A DNA stretch of 16,578 bases. Source: Bacteroidales bacterium (lineage in GTDB: Bacteria; Bacteroidota; Bacteroidia; Bacteroidales; Tenuifilaceae). The position numbers and the translations under genes were made by a program. The stretch spans positions 1 to 16,578 of the forward strand of contig WBUV01000018.1 of NCBI GenBank assembly GCA_008933525.1. The letters are read 5' to 3'. The notes under the pieces are model-generated. The model ran no database searches. It had not been told where the DNA came from and saw only the letters and a list, made by a program, of their open reading frames with translations. Below, one piece after another: positions 8,550 through 15,790 of this stretch. How positions within the stretch are numbered: the first letter of the stretch is position 1; each line of letters opens with the position of its first letter.

Positions 8550-9542
8550 TTATTTAACTTTTTCCTCAACGTATTTTGTTCTACTTAAATCGATAATCGA
8601 GAAATTAACATATCGTTTAGGATTGTTTTTCATATCGTTAATCAACAAGTCCAATCCCCTCGAGGCGCTCTCCAGATTTCGGTACAAAGTGTCGTTATTA
8701 ACCAAATTACCGAGGGTTCCTTCACCTGAGTTAATTTTGGCTAGTATTGAGTTCAAATCTTTCATCGACGATTCCAATTTCGCCATAGTTTGCACAATAT
8801 TAATTTTGGCCAACGAATCGCTTACCGATGAAAAATTCTGAATAATATTGGTGAGTTCCTTATTGTTCTTTTTGAGGTTTCCGCTAATCGACTCCACATT
8901 GCTGAATATATTTCTAAGCGATCCTTTAGGACTATTAAGCATAGTATCCAATGCAGCAGTGCTTTGCTTTACATTATATAGCGATTTATTGAGGTTTTCA
9001 ACTCCCTGTGTTAGATTATCCCTATTCTTCTCATTAAATACTTGTGTGAATACCTTAAGCGAGTTCTCGATTTCCACCATAAGTCTTTCGGCTTTTTCTT
9101 TTACAGGAACCATTTGGTGACCAAGCTGATCGATAAGTCCTATCTCCACTGCTGAAGGCAGAGTATCGCCTGGTTGGTAGAATGCAGTATCGGGGCTTAC
9201 CTCAAGCTTAATAGCCTTACCACCCATAATATCGGAACTAATTAGTTTAGCCACTGTGTTCCTTGGTATCTCATAGTCCTTACCAATAAGTAAGGTAACC
9301 AAGAACTTTCCGGACCGAACATCGTGAAATTCAATATCTTTAACTAATCCAACTTTAAAACCATTTATCAGCACATCGTTTGTGTTCTCCAGTCCATCTA
9401 TCGAAGTAAAAACACAGTAATAGGTATTATTTGGGCTGAAAATATCCTTGCCTTTCAGAAAATTAATCCCCCAAAACATTGCAAATAAACATATAGCCGC
9501 AAACAGCCCTATTTTTGCCTCTCTAGCAATTGTTAGTTTCAT
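8550..9542 (-). CDS. MlaD-like MCE-domain protein (lipid transport)
   Basis: 330 residues. A short cytoplasmic start is followed by one membrane anchor (about 10-29, IGLFAAICLFAMFWGINFL). The MCE/MlaD domain (about 38-115) carries the typical VLINGFKVGLVKDI strand pair and IMGGKAIKLEV. The rest (about 150-310) is a helical, coiled-coil-like tail, as in other Bacteroidetes MCE proteins. The family forms hexameric rings that bind phospholipids and move them between inner and outer membranes with an MlaE permease and MlaF ATPase; those genes are not in this window. The gene begins 26 bases after the amidase stop and is likely cotranscribed with it, a common Bacteroidetes pairing. The stop is followed by the dnaA upstream region without an obvious terminator. 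Confidence 0.92.
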   Translation of the reverse strand: MKLTIAREAKIGLFAAICLFAMFWGINFLKGKDIFSPNNTYYCVFTSIDGLENTNDVLINGFKVGLVKDIEFHDVRSGKFLVTLLIGKDYEIPRNTVAKLISSDIMGGKAIKLEVSPDTAFYQPGDTLPSAVEIGLIDQLGHQMVPVKEKAERLMVEIENSLKVFTQVFNEKNRDNLTQGVENLNKSLYNVKQSTAALDTMLNSPKGSLRNIFSNVESISGNLKKNNKELTNIIQNFSSVSDSLAKINIVQTMAKLESSMKDLNSILAKINSGEGTLGNLVNNDTLYRNLESASRGLDLLINDMKNNPKRYVNFSIIDLSRTKYVEEKVK

Positions 9543-9568
9543 TACTTTTATATTTAAATTATTACATC

Positions 9569-10744
9569 TTATTGTTTTGATAACTCTTTAATAGCTGTAT
9601 CAATAGGTATTTGACTTCCGCCCTTGAGTGCTATAACAAATGCATCGGGATAAAGTTTCTTCACCTCTTGGCAGTATGCCAGTATATCGTTATACGATTT
9701 CATACTTCCTACACAATACTTAAAAAGTCCATTCGACTGTATTTCCTCAACATTCTTTAGATCCTTAAACTGATTGGGATTTAACTCAAGTTTCTTCGAC
9801 GAAACCAATACCTGAACCTTAAAAACTATTGAGTTTAGTTCCGACTGATTACTGTCCCATTGCGAACTCAACTGAACAGGATTTTGCTCAACACTATTAT
9901 GAATTGAATGATTAAAGTTATTCTTAGCCGCAATGGCATTCTTTTCATCAATACTTTTTTTGTACACCTTGAATGCTCGGTATATTGATGATGCAAGGTG
10001 CTCTTGCCCTTCGGCTGAGTTTAAATAAACTTCCTCCTTGGGATTACTAATAAACCCCACTTCAACCAAAACACTAGGCATTGATGTTTTCCAAAGGACT
10101 AAAAAGCGCTCTTGTTTTACCCCCCGATCTTTTCTATTCGCTCTATCAGTAAAATCTGTTTGAATTAAACTTGCAAAATTAAGACTCTGGTCTAAATAAG
10201 CATTTTGAATCATGGAGAAAATAATGAAGGATTCGGAAGAATTAGGATCGTAACCCTCGTATTTGGACGAATAGTCATCTTCATAGGTGATTACAGCATT
10301 CTCTCTCATAGCAACATCCAAGTTTGCATCAGACTTACTAAGGCCCATCACGTAAGTTTCCGTGCCATAAGGCACTCTACTAGCATTTGAATTACAGTGA
10401 ATAGATATAAAAAGATCCGCATTTGCATCATTTGCAATTCGACTCCTTTCATCCACTGGTATAAATATATCTTTGTTCCGAGTATAAATTACCTTGACAT
10501 CGGGAAAATATGTTTCAATGTATGTACCAACTTTTAAAGCAATCTTCAACGCGATATCCTTTTCTACACTAAATTTCCCAATTGCACCAGGGTCTTTTCC
10601 TCCATGCCCAGCATCAATCACAACCCTCCTAATGCTATAATTATCAACATTCTGGCATAGACTTTGATTCCCGAGTAACGTAAAGAGTAAAATTACTGAA
10701 ACGTTAATTTTTGAAAAAAATGTTGTAGCTAATGATATTTTCAT
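9569..10744 (-). CDS. N-acetylmuramoyl-L-alanine amidase (Amidase_3) with SPOR-like tail
   Basis: 391 residues, exported by an N-terminal signal (about 1-31). The Amidase_3 domain (about 38-265) has the expected zinc ligands H47 (VVIDAGHGGKDPG), E61 and H116 (SIHCNSN), and the catalytic glutamate E228 in VLVEVGFISNP. It cleaves the bond between MurNAc and the stem peptide, splitting septal peptidoglycan during cell separation. After a linker, residues about 310-391 (VFKVQVLVSS, then LFKYCVGSMKSYNDIL) fit a SPOR domain, which binds denuded septal glycan; this assignment is less certain. It is first in an operon with the MCE gene and is transcribed divergently from lptD. Confidence 0.94.
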   Translation of the reverse strand: MKISLATTFFSKINVSVILLFTLLGNQSLCQNVDNYSIRRVVIDAGHGGKDPGAIGKFSVEKDIALKIALKVGTYIETYFPDVKVIYTRNKDIFIPVDERSRIANDANADLFISIHCNSNASRVPYGTETYVMGLSKSDANLDVAMRENAVITYEDDYSSKYEGYDPNSSESFIIFSMIQNAYLDQSLNFASLIQTDFTDRANRKDRGVKQERFLVLWKTSMPSVLVEVGFISNPKEEVYLNSAEGQEHLASSIYRAFKVYKKSIDEKNAIAAKNNFNHSIHNSVEQNPVQLSSQWDSNQSELNSIVFKVQVLVSSKKLELNPNQFKDLKNVEEIQSNGLFKYCVGSMKSYNDILAYCQEVKKLYPDAFVIALKGGSQIPIDTAIKELSKQ

Positions 10745-10768
10745 CTTAAACCTTTAGAAATTTTTAAG

Positions 10769-10776
10769 TAGTTTTG
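10769..10776 (+). promoter_or_regulatory. Candidate -7 element TAGTTTTG for lptD
   Basis: TAGTTTTG matches the Bacteroidetes -7 consensus TAnnTTTG exactly. The -33 position 19 bases upstream reads TTAA, only a half match to TTTG. Transcription would begin near 10783, downstream of the TTG at 10774, which would favour TTG 10810 as the lptD start. Confidence 0.4.
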
Positions 10777-13404
10777 AGCTCAAATACACCGACAAAAATA
10801 AGACTAAAATTGCATTTCAGATTACTATTACTTCTTATAATTATTAACCGCACTGTTGGATTTTCTAACAGTTCGATTATTCCATCATCAATAATTGAGC
10901 CAGCCTTTAGTTTGCAGGACACTGTAAGCGTAAAGGATTCTGCAAAAGTGAGTAAAAAGAAATCGTCCATTGACAATCCCATTTTGAGCAATGCAGAAGA
11001 CTCAACAATTTACTCTCTCGATGGAAAAACAGCTTTCCTATACGGAAATGCTTTTGTTTCGTATCAAAACATGGAGTTGAAAGCCCGCTACATTGAATTT
11101 GACATGGAGAAAAAGCAGGTTTTTGCAAGCGGATTACCCGATAGCACAGGTAAAATTGTTGGACGACCCGTTTTCAAAGAGGGCAGTCAAACATATGAAA
11201 TGGATGTGATACACTATAATTTTGACACTAAGCGTGCAAGAATTAGCGGTGTAGTAACAGAGCAGTCCGGCGGCTTCATGCATAGCGAGGTTACAAAAAA
11301 GATGGAAGATAACGTGGTAAATATGATGAACGGTAAGTATACAACCTGTGATCTTGACCACCCTCACTTCTACCTTGCCATTACAAAGGGCAAAATGATT
11401 CCTGATAAGAAGATTATTTCGGGTCCAGCTTATATTGTTATTGAGGATGTTCCTCTTCCGCTATTCATTCCTTTTGGTTTTTTCCCAAACACACGTTCCA
11501 GAGCATCGGGTATAATAATACCTGAATACGGGGAAGAGAGCAATCGGGGTCTTTTCCTCAGGGGTGGCGGTTTTTATTTTGGAATGGGCGACTACCTAGA
11601 CGAGAAAATTACCGCCGATTTTTACTCGAGAGGTTCATGGGGACTAAGAAGCCAAACAAACTATAAATTACGCTACAAATTTTCAGGAAGCCTTCACCTT
11701 GAGACATCAACTATAGTTACCAGCGAAAAAGGATTATCCGATTACCAGAAAGAAAACACCTACTGGATAAGGTGGAATCACACCCAAGATCCCAAGGCTC
11801 ACCCAAATTCAACTTTTCAAGCCAACGTTAACTTTGGATCCTCTAACCACAATAGGTTTAATGCTCGCGATTTAAACAACGTGCTCGCCAATACATTTAA
11901 CTCAAGCATATCATACTCCAAAGTTTGGGCAGGAACTCCATTTAGCATGAGCACTTCGCTAAATCACTCTCAGAACAATATCGATTCTACTGTCAATATT
12001 GGGTTTCCAAAAATTTCGTTTAACATGGCCAAGGTCTACCCATTTAAGCGTAAAAATGCAATTGGAGCCCCTGCATGGTACGAGAAAATTGGATTCAGCT
12101 TAGCAACAACCCTAGATAACAGAGTAAATGTAAAGGAGAACGATTTATTTAAAAAATCGGTAGTGGACAGTATGCAGAACGGAATGAAACACGATATTCC
12201 GCTATCGACTTCAGTAAATATTCTAAAATTCATAACCTTAAGCCCTAGCACTAACTACTCCGAATTTTGGTACCTAAAAACTATCAATAAAACGTGGAAC
12301 CCTGTTACGAAAACCGTTGATACCGATACAATAAACGGATTTAAAAGGGGTTATCAGTACAACGCAGCGGTTTCGCTTAGCACAAAAATATATGGAACTT
12401 TCCAGTACAAAAAAACATCCAAAATACAGGCTATACGGCACGTACTAACACCATCTGTCTCGCTAAGCTATAGACCCGATTTCTCTGCAGAACATTTTGG
12501 TTTTTACAAAACAGTTCAAACGGATTCGACCGGTAAAAAATTTCAGACTTATTCAATTTTTGAGAAAGGCATTTATGGAGGGCCTGGCGGTGGAAAATCT
12601 GGAGTCATAAACTTTTCGCTGAGTAACCTTATAGAAATGAAAGTGCTTGCTCCGAATGACACAGTAAATCCGGTAAAAAAAATAAAAATACTCGAAGGGT
12701 TTAACATCAATTCATCGTACAACCTTCTGGCCGATTCAATGAACTGGTCCCCTATATCGGTTAGTGGAAGAACAAACCTATTCAATAAAATCAACATCAA
12801 CTTCTCGGGGGTATTTAGCCCATATGCTATTGACGCCAAAGGAAATGAAATTAATAAATATGAGGTTAACAGCACTGGTAAATTTGCTCGATTTGTTAGA
12901 GGGAATTTAGGCTTCGATTTTTCACTAAATAGTTCAAAAGGCACACCCGGAGGCGATAAAGGCTCTCAGCAATCGGGTATTCCAACCAGCGAAAACCCCT
13001 TGGGAACTTCACCCGACGGATCATTTTTCGGAGAATCGATGGGAACTCAATACGGAATGGACTATGTAGATTTTGATGTACCCTGGAACATTCGATTCAG
13101 CTATAACTTAAGCTACTCGAAGCCTGGGTATGAATCGAGTTTAATACAAACTCTTAGTTTTTCGGGTGATTTGAGTTTAACACCCAAATGGAAAATTGGC
13201 TTCAGTTCCGGGTACGATTTAAAGAATAAAAAACTAACCACATCATCGGTGAACTTCTTTAGAGATCTCCATTGCTGGGAAATGAGGATGACTGTTGTTC
13301 CTATTGGCTTTTATAAGAGTTTTAGCTTTCAGATCAATGTCAAATCCGCAATTCTTCAGGATTTGAAATACACAAAACGCGATCACTACCTCGACAATTT
13401 ATAA
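10774..13404 (+). CDS. lptD: LPS-assembly outer-membrane protein LptD
   Basis: 876 residues counted from TTG 10774; no ATG lies near the N-terminus. An in-frame TTG at 10810 would give a shorter, classical signal peptide (MHFRLLLLLIII) and an 864-residue protein, and may be the real start. Residues about 60-230 are the periplasmic OstA/LptA-like jellyroll that receives lipopolysaccharide (TAFLYGNAFVSYQNMELKA, DVIHYNFDTKRARI). From about 230 (PLPLFIPFGFFPN) to the end is the large beta-barrel that inserts LPS into the outer leaflet with LptE. The protein contains exactly two cysteines, C192 (TTCDLDHPH) and C834 (DLHCWEM), at positions resembling one interdomain disulfide of E. coli LptD. It is followed 44 bases later by ridA without a terminator. 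Confidence 0.92.
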   Translation: MSSNTPTKIRLKLHFRLLLLLIIINRTVGFSNSSIIPSSIIEPAFSLQDTVSVKDSAKVSKKKSSIDNPILSNAEDSTIYSLDGKTAFLYGNAFVSYQNMELKARYIEFDMEKKQVFASGLPDSTGKIVGRPVFKEGSQTYEMDVIHYNFDTKRARISGVVTEQSGGFMHSEVTKKMEDNVVNMMNGKYTTCDLDHPHFYLAITKGKMIPDKKIISGPAYIVIEDVPLPLFIPFGFFPNTRSRASGIIIPEYGEESNRGLFLRGGGFYFGMGDYLDEKITADFYSRGSWGLRSQTNYKLRYKFSGSLHLETSTIVTSEKGLSDYQKENTYWIRWNHTQDPKAHPNSTFQANVNFGSSNHNRFNARDLNNVLANTFNSSISYSKVWAGTPFSMSTSLNHSQNNIDSTVNIGFPKISFNMAKVYPFKRKNAIGAPAWYEKIGFSLATTLDNRVNVKENDLFKKSVVDSMQNGMKHDIPLSTSVNILKFITLSPSTNYSEFWYLKTINKTWNPVTKTVDTDTINGFKRGYQYNAAVSLSTKIYGTFQYKKTSKIQAIRHVLTPSVSLSYRPDFSAEHFGFYKTVQTDSTGKKFQTYSIFEKGIYGGPGGGKSGVINFSLSNLIEMKVLAPNDTVNPVKKIKILEGFNINSSYNLLADSMNWSPISVSGRTNLFNKININFSGVFSPYAIDAKGNEINKYEVNSTGKFARFVRGNLGFDFSLNSSKGTPGGDKGSQQSGIPTSENPLGTSPDGSFFGESMGTQYGMDYVDFDVPWNIRFSYNLSYSKPGYESSLIQTLSFSGDLSLTPKWKIGFSSGYDLKNKKLTTSSVNFFRDLHCWEMRMTVVPIGFYKSFSFQINVKSAILQDLKYTKRDHYLDNL
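10793..10800 (-). promoter_or_regulatory. Candidate -7 element TATTTTTG for the amidase-MCE operon
   Basis: On the minus strand 10800-10793 reads TATTTTTG, an exact TAnnTTTG match. The -33 element is poor (TCTG with 17-base spacing). Transcription would start near 10786, giving a leader of about 40 bases to the amidase ATG at 10744. Confidence 0.4.
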
Positions 13405-13448
13405 TTTAGCAATTGTTATAGTAACTAATTATAAAACAGTTAAATGCC

Positions 13449-13826
13449 ATGAAAAAAATTATCAGCACCGAACACGCACCAAAAGCTGTTGGTCCATACA
13501 GTCAGGCAGTAGAGGCTAACGGTTTTTTATTTATCTCCGGTCAAATTCCAATAAATCCTCAAACAAGCAGCATTATTGAAGGAGGAATTAAAGAGCAAAC
13601 CGAACAAGTTTTGAAGAATATTGGGGCAATTCTAAAGCAAGCAGGACTGGATTACAGCAATGTGGTTAAATCGACCTGTCTGTTAAGCGATATGGATAAC
13701 TTTGCCGCAATGAACGAAGTTTACGCTAAATACTTCACCAACGAAATGCCTGCACGAGCAGCATATGGTGTTGTTAAATTACCCCTTGGTGTACTAATTG
13801 AAATTGAATGCATAGCAGCCAAATAA
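13449..13826 (+). CDS. ridA: RidA family reactive enamine/imine deaminase
   Basis: 125 residues, typical for the trimeric YjgF/YER057c/UK114 family. It starts at ATG 13449. Seen are [18 protein letters not shown] near the N-terminus, the substrate-binding arginine R103 in MPARAAYGV and E118 in the terminal IEIECIA; these correspond to R105 and E120 of E. coli RidA. The family hydrolyses 2-aminoacrylate and related imines released by PLP enzymes such as threonine dehydratase, preventing enzyme damage. It follows lptD by 44 bases on the same strand with no evident promoter between, so readthrough from lptD is likely. A strong hairpin terminator overlaps its stop codon. Confidence 0.95.
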   Translation: MKKIISTEHAPKAVGPYSQAVEANGFLFISGQIPINPQTSSIIEGGIKEQTEQVLKNIGAILKQAGLDYSNVVKSTCLLSDMDNFAAMNEVYAKYFTNEMPARAAYGVVKLPLGVLIEIECIAAK

Positions 13827-13853
13827 AAAAAACCCGCTTACGCGGGTTTTTTT
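13825..13853. terminator. Bidirectional intrinsic terminator between ridA and rplI
   Basis: CCCGC (13833-13837) pairs with GCGGG (13842-13846) around a TTAC loop. The stem is extended by seven A-T pairs formed by flanking A and T runs. It overlaps the ridA TAA and lies 16 bases before the rplI stop, serving both convergent genes. Confidence 0.92.
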
Positions 13854-13869
13854 ATATTTATCAAGGCTA

Positions 13870-14316
13870 TTATTCCGAAATAACCTCGAATTCGATAGCA
13901 ACTTTAACTTCGCGATGAAGTTTAATTTCAGCGGTATAATTACCAACCTCTTTAATTTGATCCTCTTTAAGGCTGATAACTTTTCTATCAATTTCAAATC
14001 CTTTTTCAGCCAAAGCTTCAGCAATTTGAATTGTGTTAACCGAACCAAAAATCTTACCAGTTGTGCTAGTTTTAGCACCAATAGTAAGTTTAAGCCCTTG
14101 AAGTTTTTGAGCGATTTGCTCAGCATCTGCTTTAATTTTAGCCTCTTTATGAGCGCGTTGCTTAATATTTTCGGCTAAAATCTTTTTTGCTGATTCGGTA
14201 GCAGTAATTGCCATTCCGTTTGGAATTAGGTAATTACGTGCATAACCGTTCTTTACTTTTACAATCTCGTCCTTACTACCAAGGTTCGATACTTCCTGTA
14301 ATAAAATAATTTCCAT
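13870..14316 (-). CDS. rplI: 50S ribosomal protein bL9
   Basis: 148 residues, the usual length. The N-terminal domain carries the family signature (MEIILLQEVSNLGSKDEIV, then VKNGYARNYLIPNGMA). A long connecting helix (about 40-75) leads to the C-terminal domain (LTIGAKTSTTGKIFGSVN to the end). bL9 binds 23S rRNA near the L1 stalk and affects reading-frame maintenance. It is last in the rpsF-rpsR-rplI operon, 21 bases after rpsR. It is preceded by a strong SD, AGGAGG (14330-14325), 8 bases from the ATG, which is unusual for this phylum. Confidence 0.98.
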   Translation of the reverse strand: MEIILLQEVSNLGSKDEIVKVKNGYARNYLIPNGMAITATESAKKILAENIKQRAHKEAKIKADAEQIAQKLQGLKLTIGAKTSTTGKIFGSVNTIQIAEALAEKGFEIDRKVISLKEDQIKEVGNYTAEIKLHREVKVAIEFEVISE

Positions 14317-14324
14317 CTGATTTT

Positions 14325-14330
14325 CCTCCT
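14325..14330 (-). promoter_or_regulatory. Strong Shine-Dalgarno AGGAGG before rplI
   Basis: The minus strand reads AGGAGG with an 8-base spacer to the rplI ATG at 14316, which is optimal SD geometry. Most Bacteroidetes genes, including dnaA and the sensor kinase here, have no such motif. Confidence 0.85.
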
Positions 14331-14337
14331 ACCTTTA

Positions 14338-14607
14338 TTATTTCAATAGATCGGTAACAAATGGCAGTATGGCAATATGACGAGCCCTTTTTACTGCTGT
14401 AGCAACCTTCCTTTGGTACTTAAGCGATGTTCCGGTTAATCGACGTGGTAAAATTTTACCTTGCTCGTTAAGGAACTTTTTCAAGAATTCAGGATCTTTA
14501 TAATCAATGTACTTAATCTTGTTCTTCTTGAAACGGCAGTACTTTTTCTTTTTAACCTCAACTGTAGGGGGTGTGAGATATCTGATTTCTGATTGATTTG
14601 TACTCAT
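14338..14607 (-). CDS. rpsR: 30S ribosomal protein bS18
   Basis: 89 residues. It has the conserved bS18 core: [20 protein letters not shown], then [20 protein letters not shown] and [11 protein letters not shown]. It binds the 16S rRNA platform as a heterodimer with bS6. In Bacteroidetes, structural work on Flavobacterium johnsoniae shows bS18, bS6 and bS21 forming the pocket that hides the anti-SD tail. The start is ATG 14607, three bases after the rpsF stop, and a GGAGG (14620-14616) lies inside the last rpsF codons with an 8-base spacer. It is therefore translationally coupled to rpsF or directly SD-driven. Confidence 0.98.
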   Translation of the reverse strand: MSTNQSEIRYLTPPTVEVKKKKYCRFKKNKIKYIDYKDPEFLKKFLNEQGKILPRRLTGTSLKYQRKVATAVKRARHIAILPFVTDLLK

Positions 14608-14610
14608 GGC

Positions 14611-14964
14611 TTAGTCCTCCATTTTTTTAGTTTCCACTTTGTTGCTACGTTTTTTTGCAGCATACTCAACAGCGTATTTATCTAACCTAACAGTTAGAAA
14701 ACGAATAATACGCTCATCGCGGCGGTACTGAGTTTCGAGTTTATCAACCAACTCGCCACCAGCTTTAAACTCAAGAAAATGGTAAAAGCCAGTAGTTTTC
14801 TTTTGAATAGGGTAGGCCAACTTTCTTAAACCCCAATTCTCTTCATGTACGATTTCGCCACCATTCTCGGTGATGAAACCTCTGAATTTTGTAACCGCTT
14901 CCTTCATCTGGGCCTCAGACAAAACGGGAGTAGCAATGAAAACGGTTTCGTAGTGATTTAACAT
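14611..14964 (-). CDS. rpsF: 30S ribosomal protein bS6
   Basis: 117 residues. The ferredoxin-like fold and bS6 motifs are clear: [15 protein letters not shown] at the start, [20 protein letters not shown] in the middle, and [16 protein letters not shown] lysine-rich tail ([14 protein letters not shown]) ends the protein. bS6 pairs with bS18 on the 30S platform. It is first in the operon, and the start at ATG 14964 lies about 25 bases after the predicted transcription start. The last codons (ATGGAGGAC) carry the SD used by rpsR. No SD precedes rpsF itself. Confidence 0.98.
   Translation of the reverse strand: MLNHYETVFIATPVLSEAQMKEAVTKFRGFITENGGEIVHEENWGLRKLAYPIQKKTTGFYHFLEFKAGGELVDKLETQYRRDERIIRFLTVRLDKYAVEYAAKKRSNKVETKKMED
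14616..14620 (-). promoter_or_regulatory. Shine-Dalgarno GGAGG before rpsR, inside the rpsF 3' end
   Basis: GGAGG lies within the last Met-Glu-Asp codons of rpsF, 8 bases before the rpsR ATG at 14607. The overlap with coding sequence makes it less conclusive than the rplI site, but spacing and strength are optimal. Confidence 0.75.
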
Positions 14965-14993
14965 AGTATAATTATTTAGTTAAAATTAGCGCG

Positions 14994-15024
14994 CAAAGAT
15001 AGATTTTTTATCTTGATTTTCAAA
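14994..15024 (-). promoter_or_regulatory. Promoter of the rpsF-rpsR-rplI operon
   Basis: On the minus strand TTTG (15024-15021), exactly 19 bases, then TATCTTTG (15001-14994): a perfect match to the Bacteroidetes promoter TTTG-N19-TAnnTTTG. The predicted start is near 14987, giving a leader of only about 20-25 bases to the rpsF ATG. Confidence 0.85.
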
Positions 15025-15124
15025 ATGTGGAATGATTTTGTATACCAGAAATTATTGGAGTACCGATAAATACTACTTCCATCGTGCAAGTTGTTTTATC
15101 AAGAAACAATCTAAAGACTTTTTA

Positions 15125-15658
15125 TTATCTATATGAAATTACTCCCCATGAACCATAACCGTTAAAAAGGGGAATATAGCGTACAAAATCAGTTTTTGAT
15201 GTATTTGTAATTTTCACACCAACCTTGGGTGCTTTAAGCTGTTCAGGAGTAATACCCAACAAAAGAATATTTGTGTTAAGCAACGTGGAGTCACATTCCA
15301 CTACTCCGGTAGGATCGCCAGCAACTTCATTGTGAATTGCAAAGTAATAGTAACTTGAATCGTTATGCTGGTGCAATTCTCCATCCCAAATTACAGTGAA
15401 AGCATTTCCTTCAGTATATTTTTCGTACTTAAACTGCGTAAAAATATTGCCATCGGGCATAAAAGAAACATAGTTAATATCAAAATTGACTCCAGTTCCT
15501 GCAGTGGAATTGTAAAATCGTTTACTCTTTAATACCGATAACGTAGTTTGTCCAGGAGTTATTGGTGTAAGAATATTCTCGTTCGAATCATTTTTCTCAC
15601 AACTTAAAACAACTAAGGACAAAAAACAGACAAAAGCAAATTTGATAAGTTTATTCAT
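15125..15658 (-). CDS. Putative lipoprotein of unknown function
   Basis: 177 residues beginning MNKLIK. A hydrophobic segment ends in the lipobox VVLSC, with C20 as the predicted lipidated residue, followed by EKNDSNEN. The mature part looks beta-rich (FNSTAGTG-like, VSFMPDGNIFTQFKYEKY, then SSYYYFAIHNEV) and contains one further cysteine (VECDST). I do not recognise a family; similar small Bacteroidetes lipoproteins are common and poorly characterised. It is monocistronic in this window, lies downstream of no other gene on its strand, and has a TACTTTTG motif about 40 bases upstream. Confidence 0.85.
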   Translation of the reverse strand: MNKLIKFAFVCFLSLVVLSCEKNDSNENILTPITPGQTTLSVLKSKRFYNSTAGTGVNFDINYVSFMPDGNIFTQFKYEKYTEGNAFTVIWDGELHQHNDSSYYYFAIHNEVAGDPTGVVECDSTLLNTNILLLGITPEQLKAPKVGVKITNTSKTDFVRYIPLFNGYGSWGVISYR

Positions 15659-15696
15659 GACAAGTTGAGTTTTATGGTTTATTCTTTTTGAAATAT

Positions 15697-15704
15697 CAAA
15701 AGTA
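15697..15704 (-). promoter_or_regulatory. Candidate -7 element TACTTTTG for the lipoprotein gene
   Basis: The minus strand reads TACTTTTG, an exact TAnnTTTG match about 40 bases before the ATG at 15658. The nearest TTG for a -33 element is 23 bases upstream, longer than ideal. Confidence 0.45.
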
Positions 15705-15763
15705 ATATTTTAGAATAGATGTTTTAACAATTCATTTTGATCTTTTTTAGATATTTTGATTGA

Positions 15764-15771
15764 TATATTTG
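15764..15771 (+). promoter_or_regulatory. Candidate -7 element TATATTTG for the BFD-like gene
   Basis: TATATTTG is an exact TAnnTTTG match, 19 bases before the ATG at 15791. A TTTG at 15736-15739 is 24 bases upstream, again longer than the ideal 19. Any leader would be very short. Confidence 0.45.
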
Positions 15772-15790
15772 CATTCTAATCTTACTTTTT

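Noticed and set aside
12573..12944. Minus-strand open frame of 123 codons inside lptD
   Set aside because: It is fully antisense to the LptD barrel and has no recognisable motif; a shadow of a real gene.
13794..14178. Other-frame open frames over rplI
   Set aside because: They are lysine/leucine or phenylalanine/asparagine-rich shadows of the bL9 gene, which is unmistakable.
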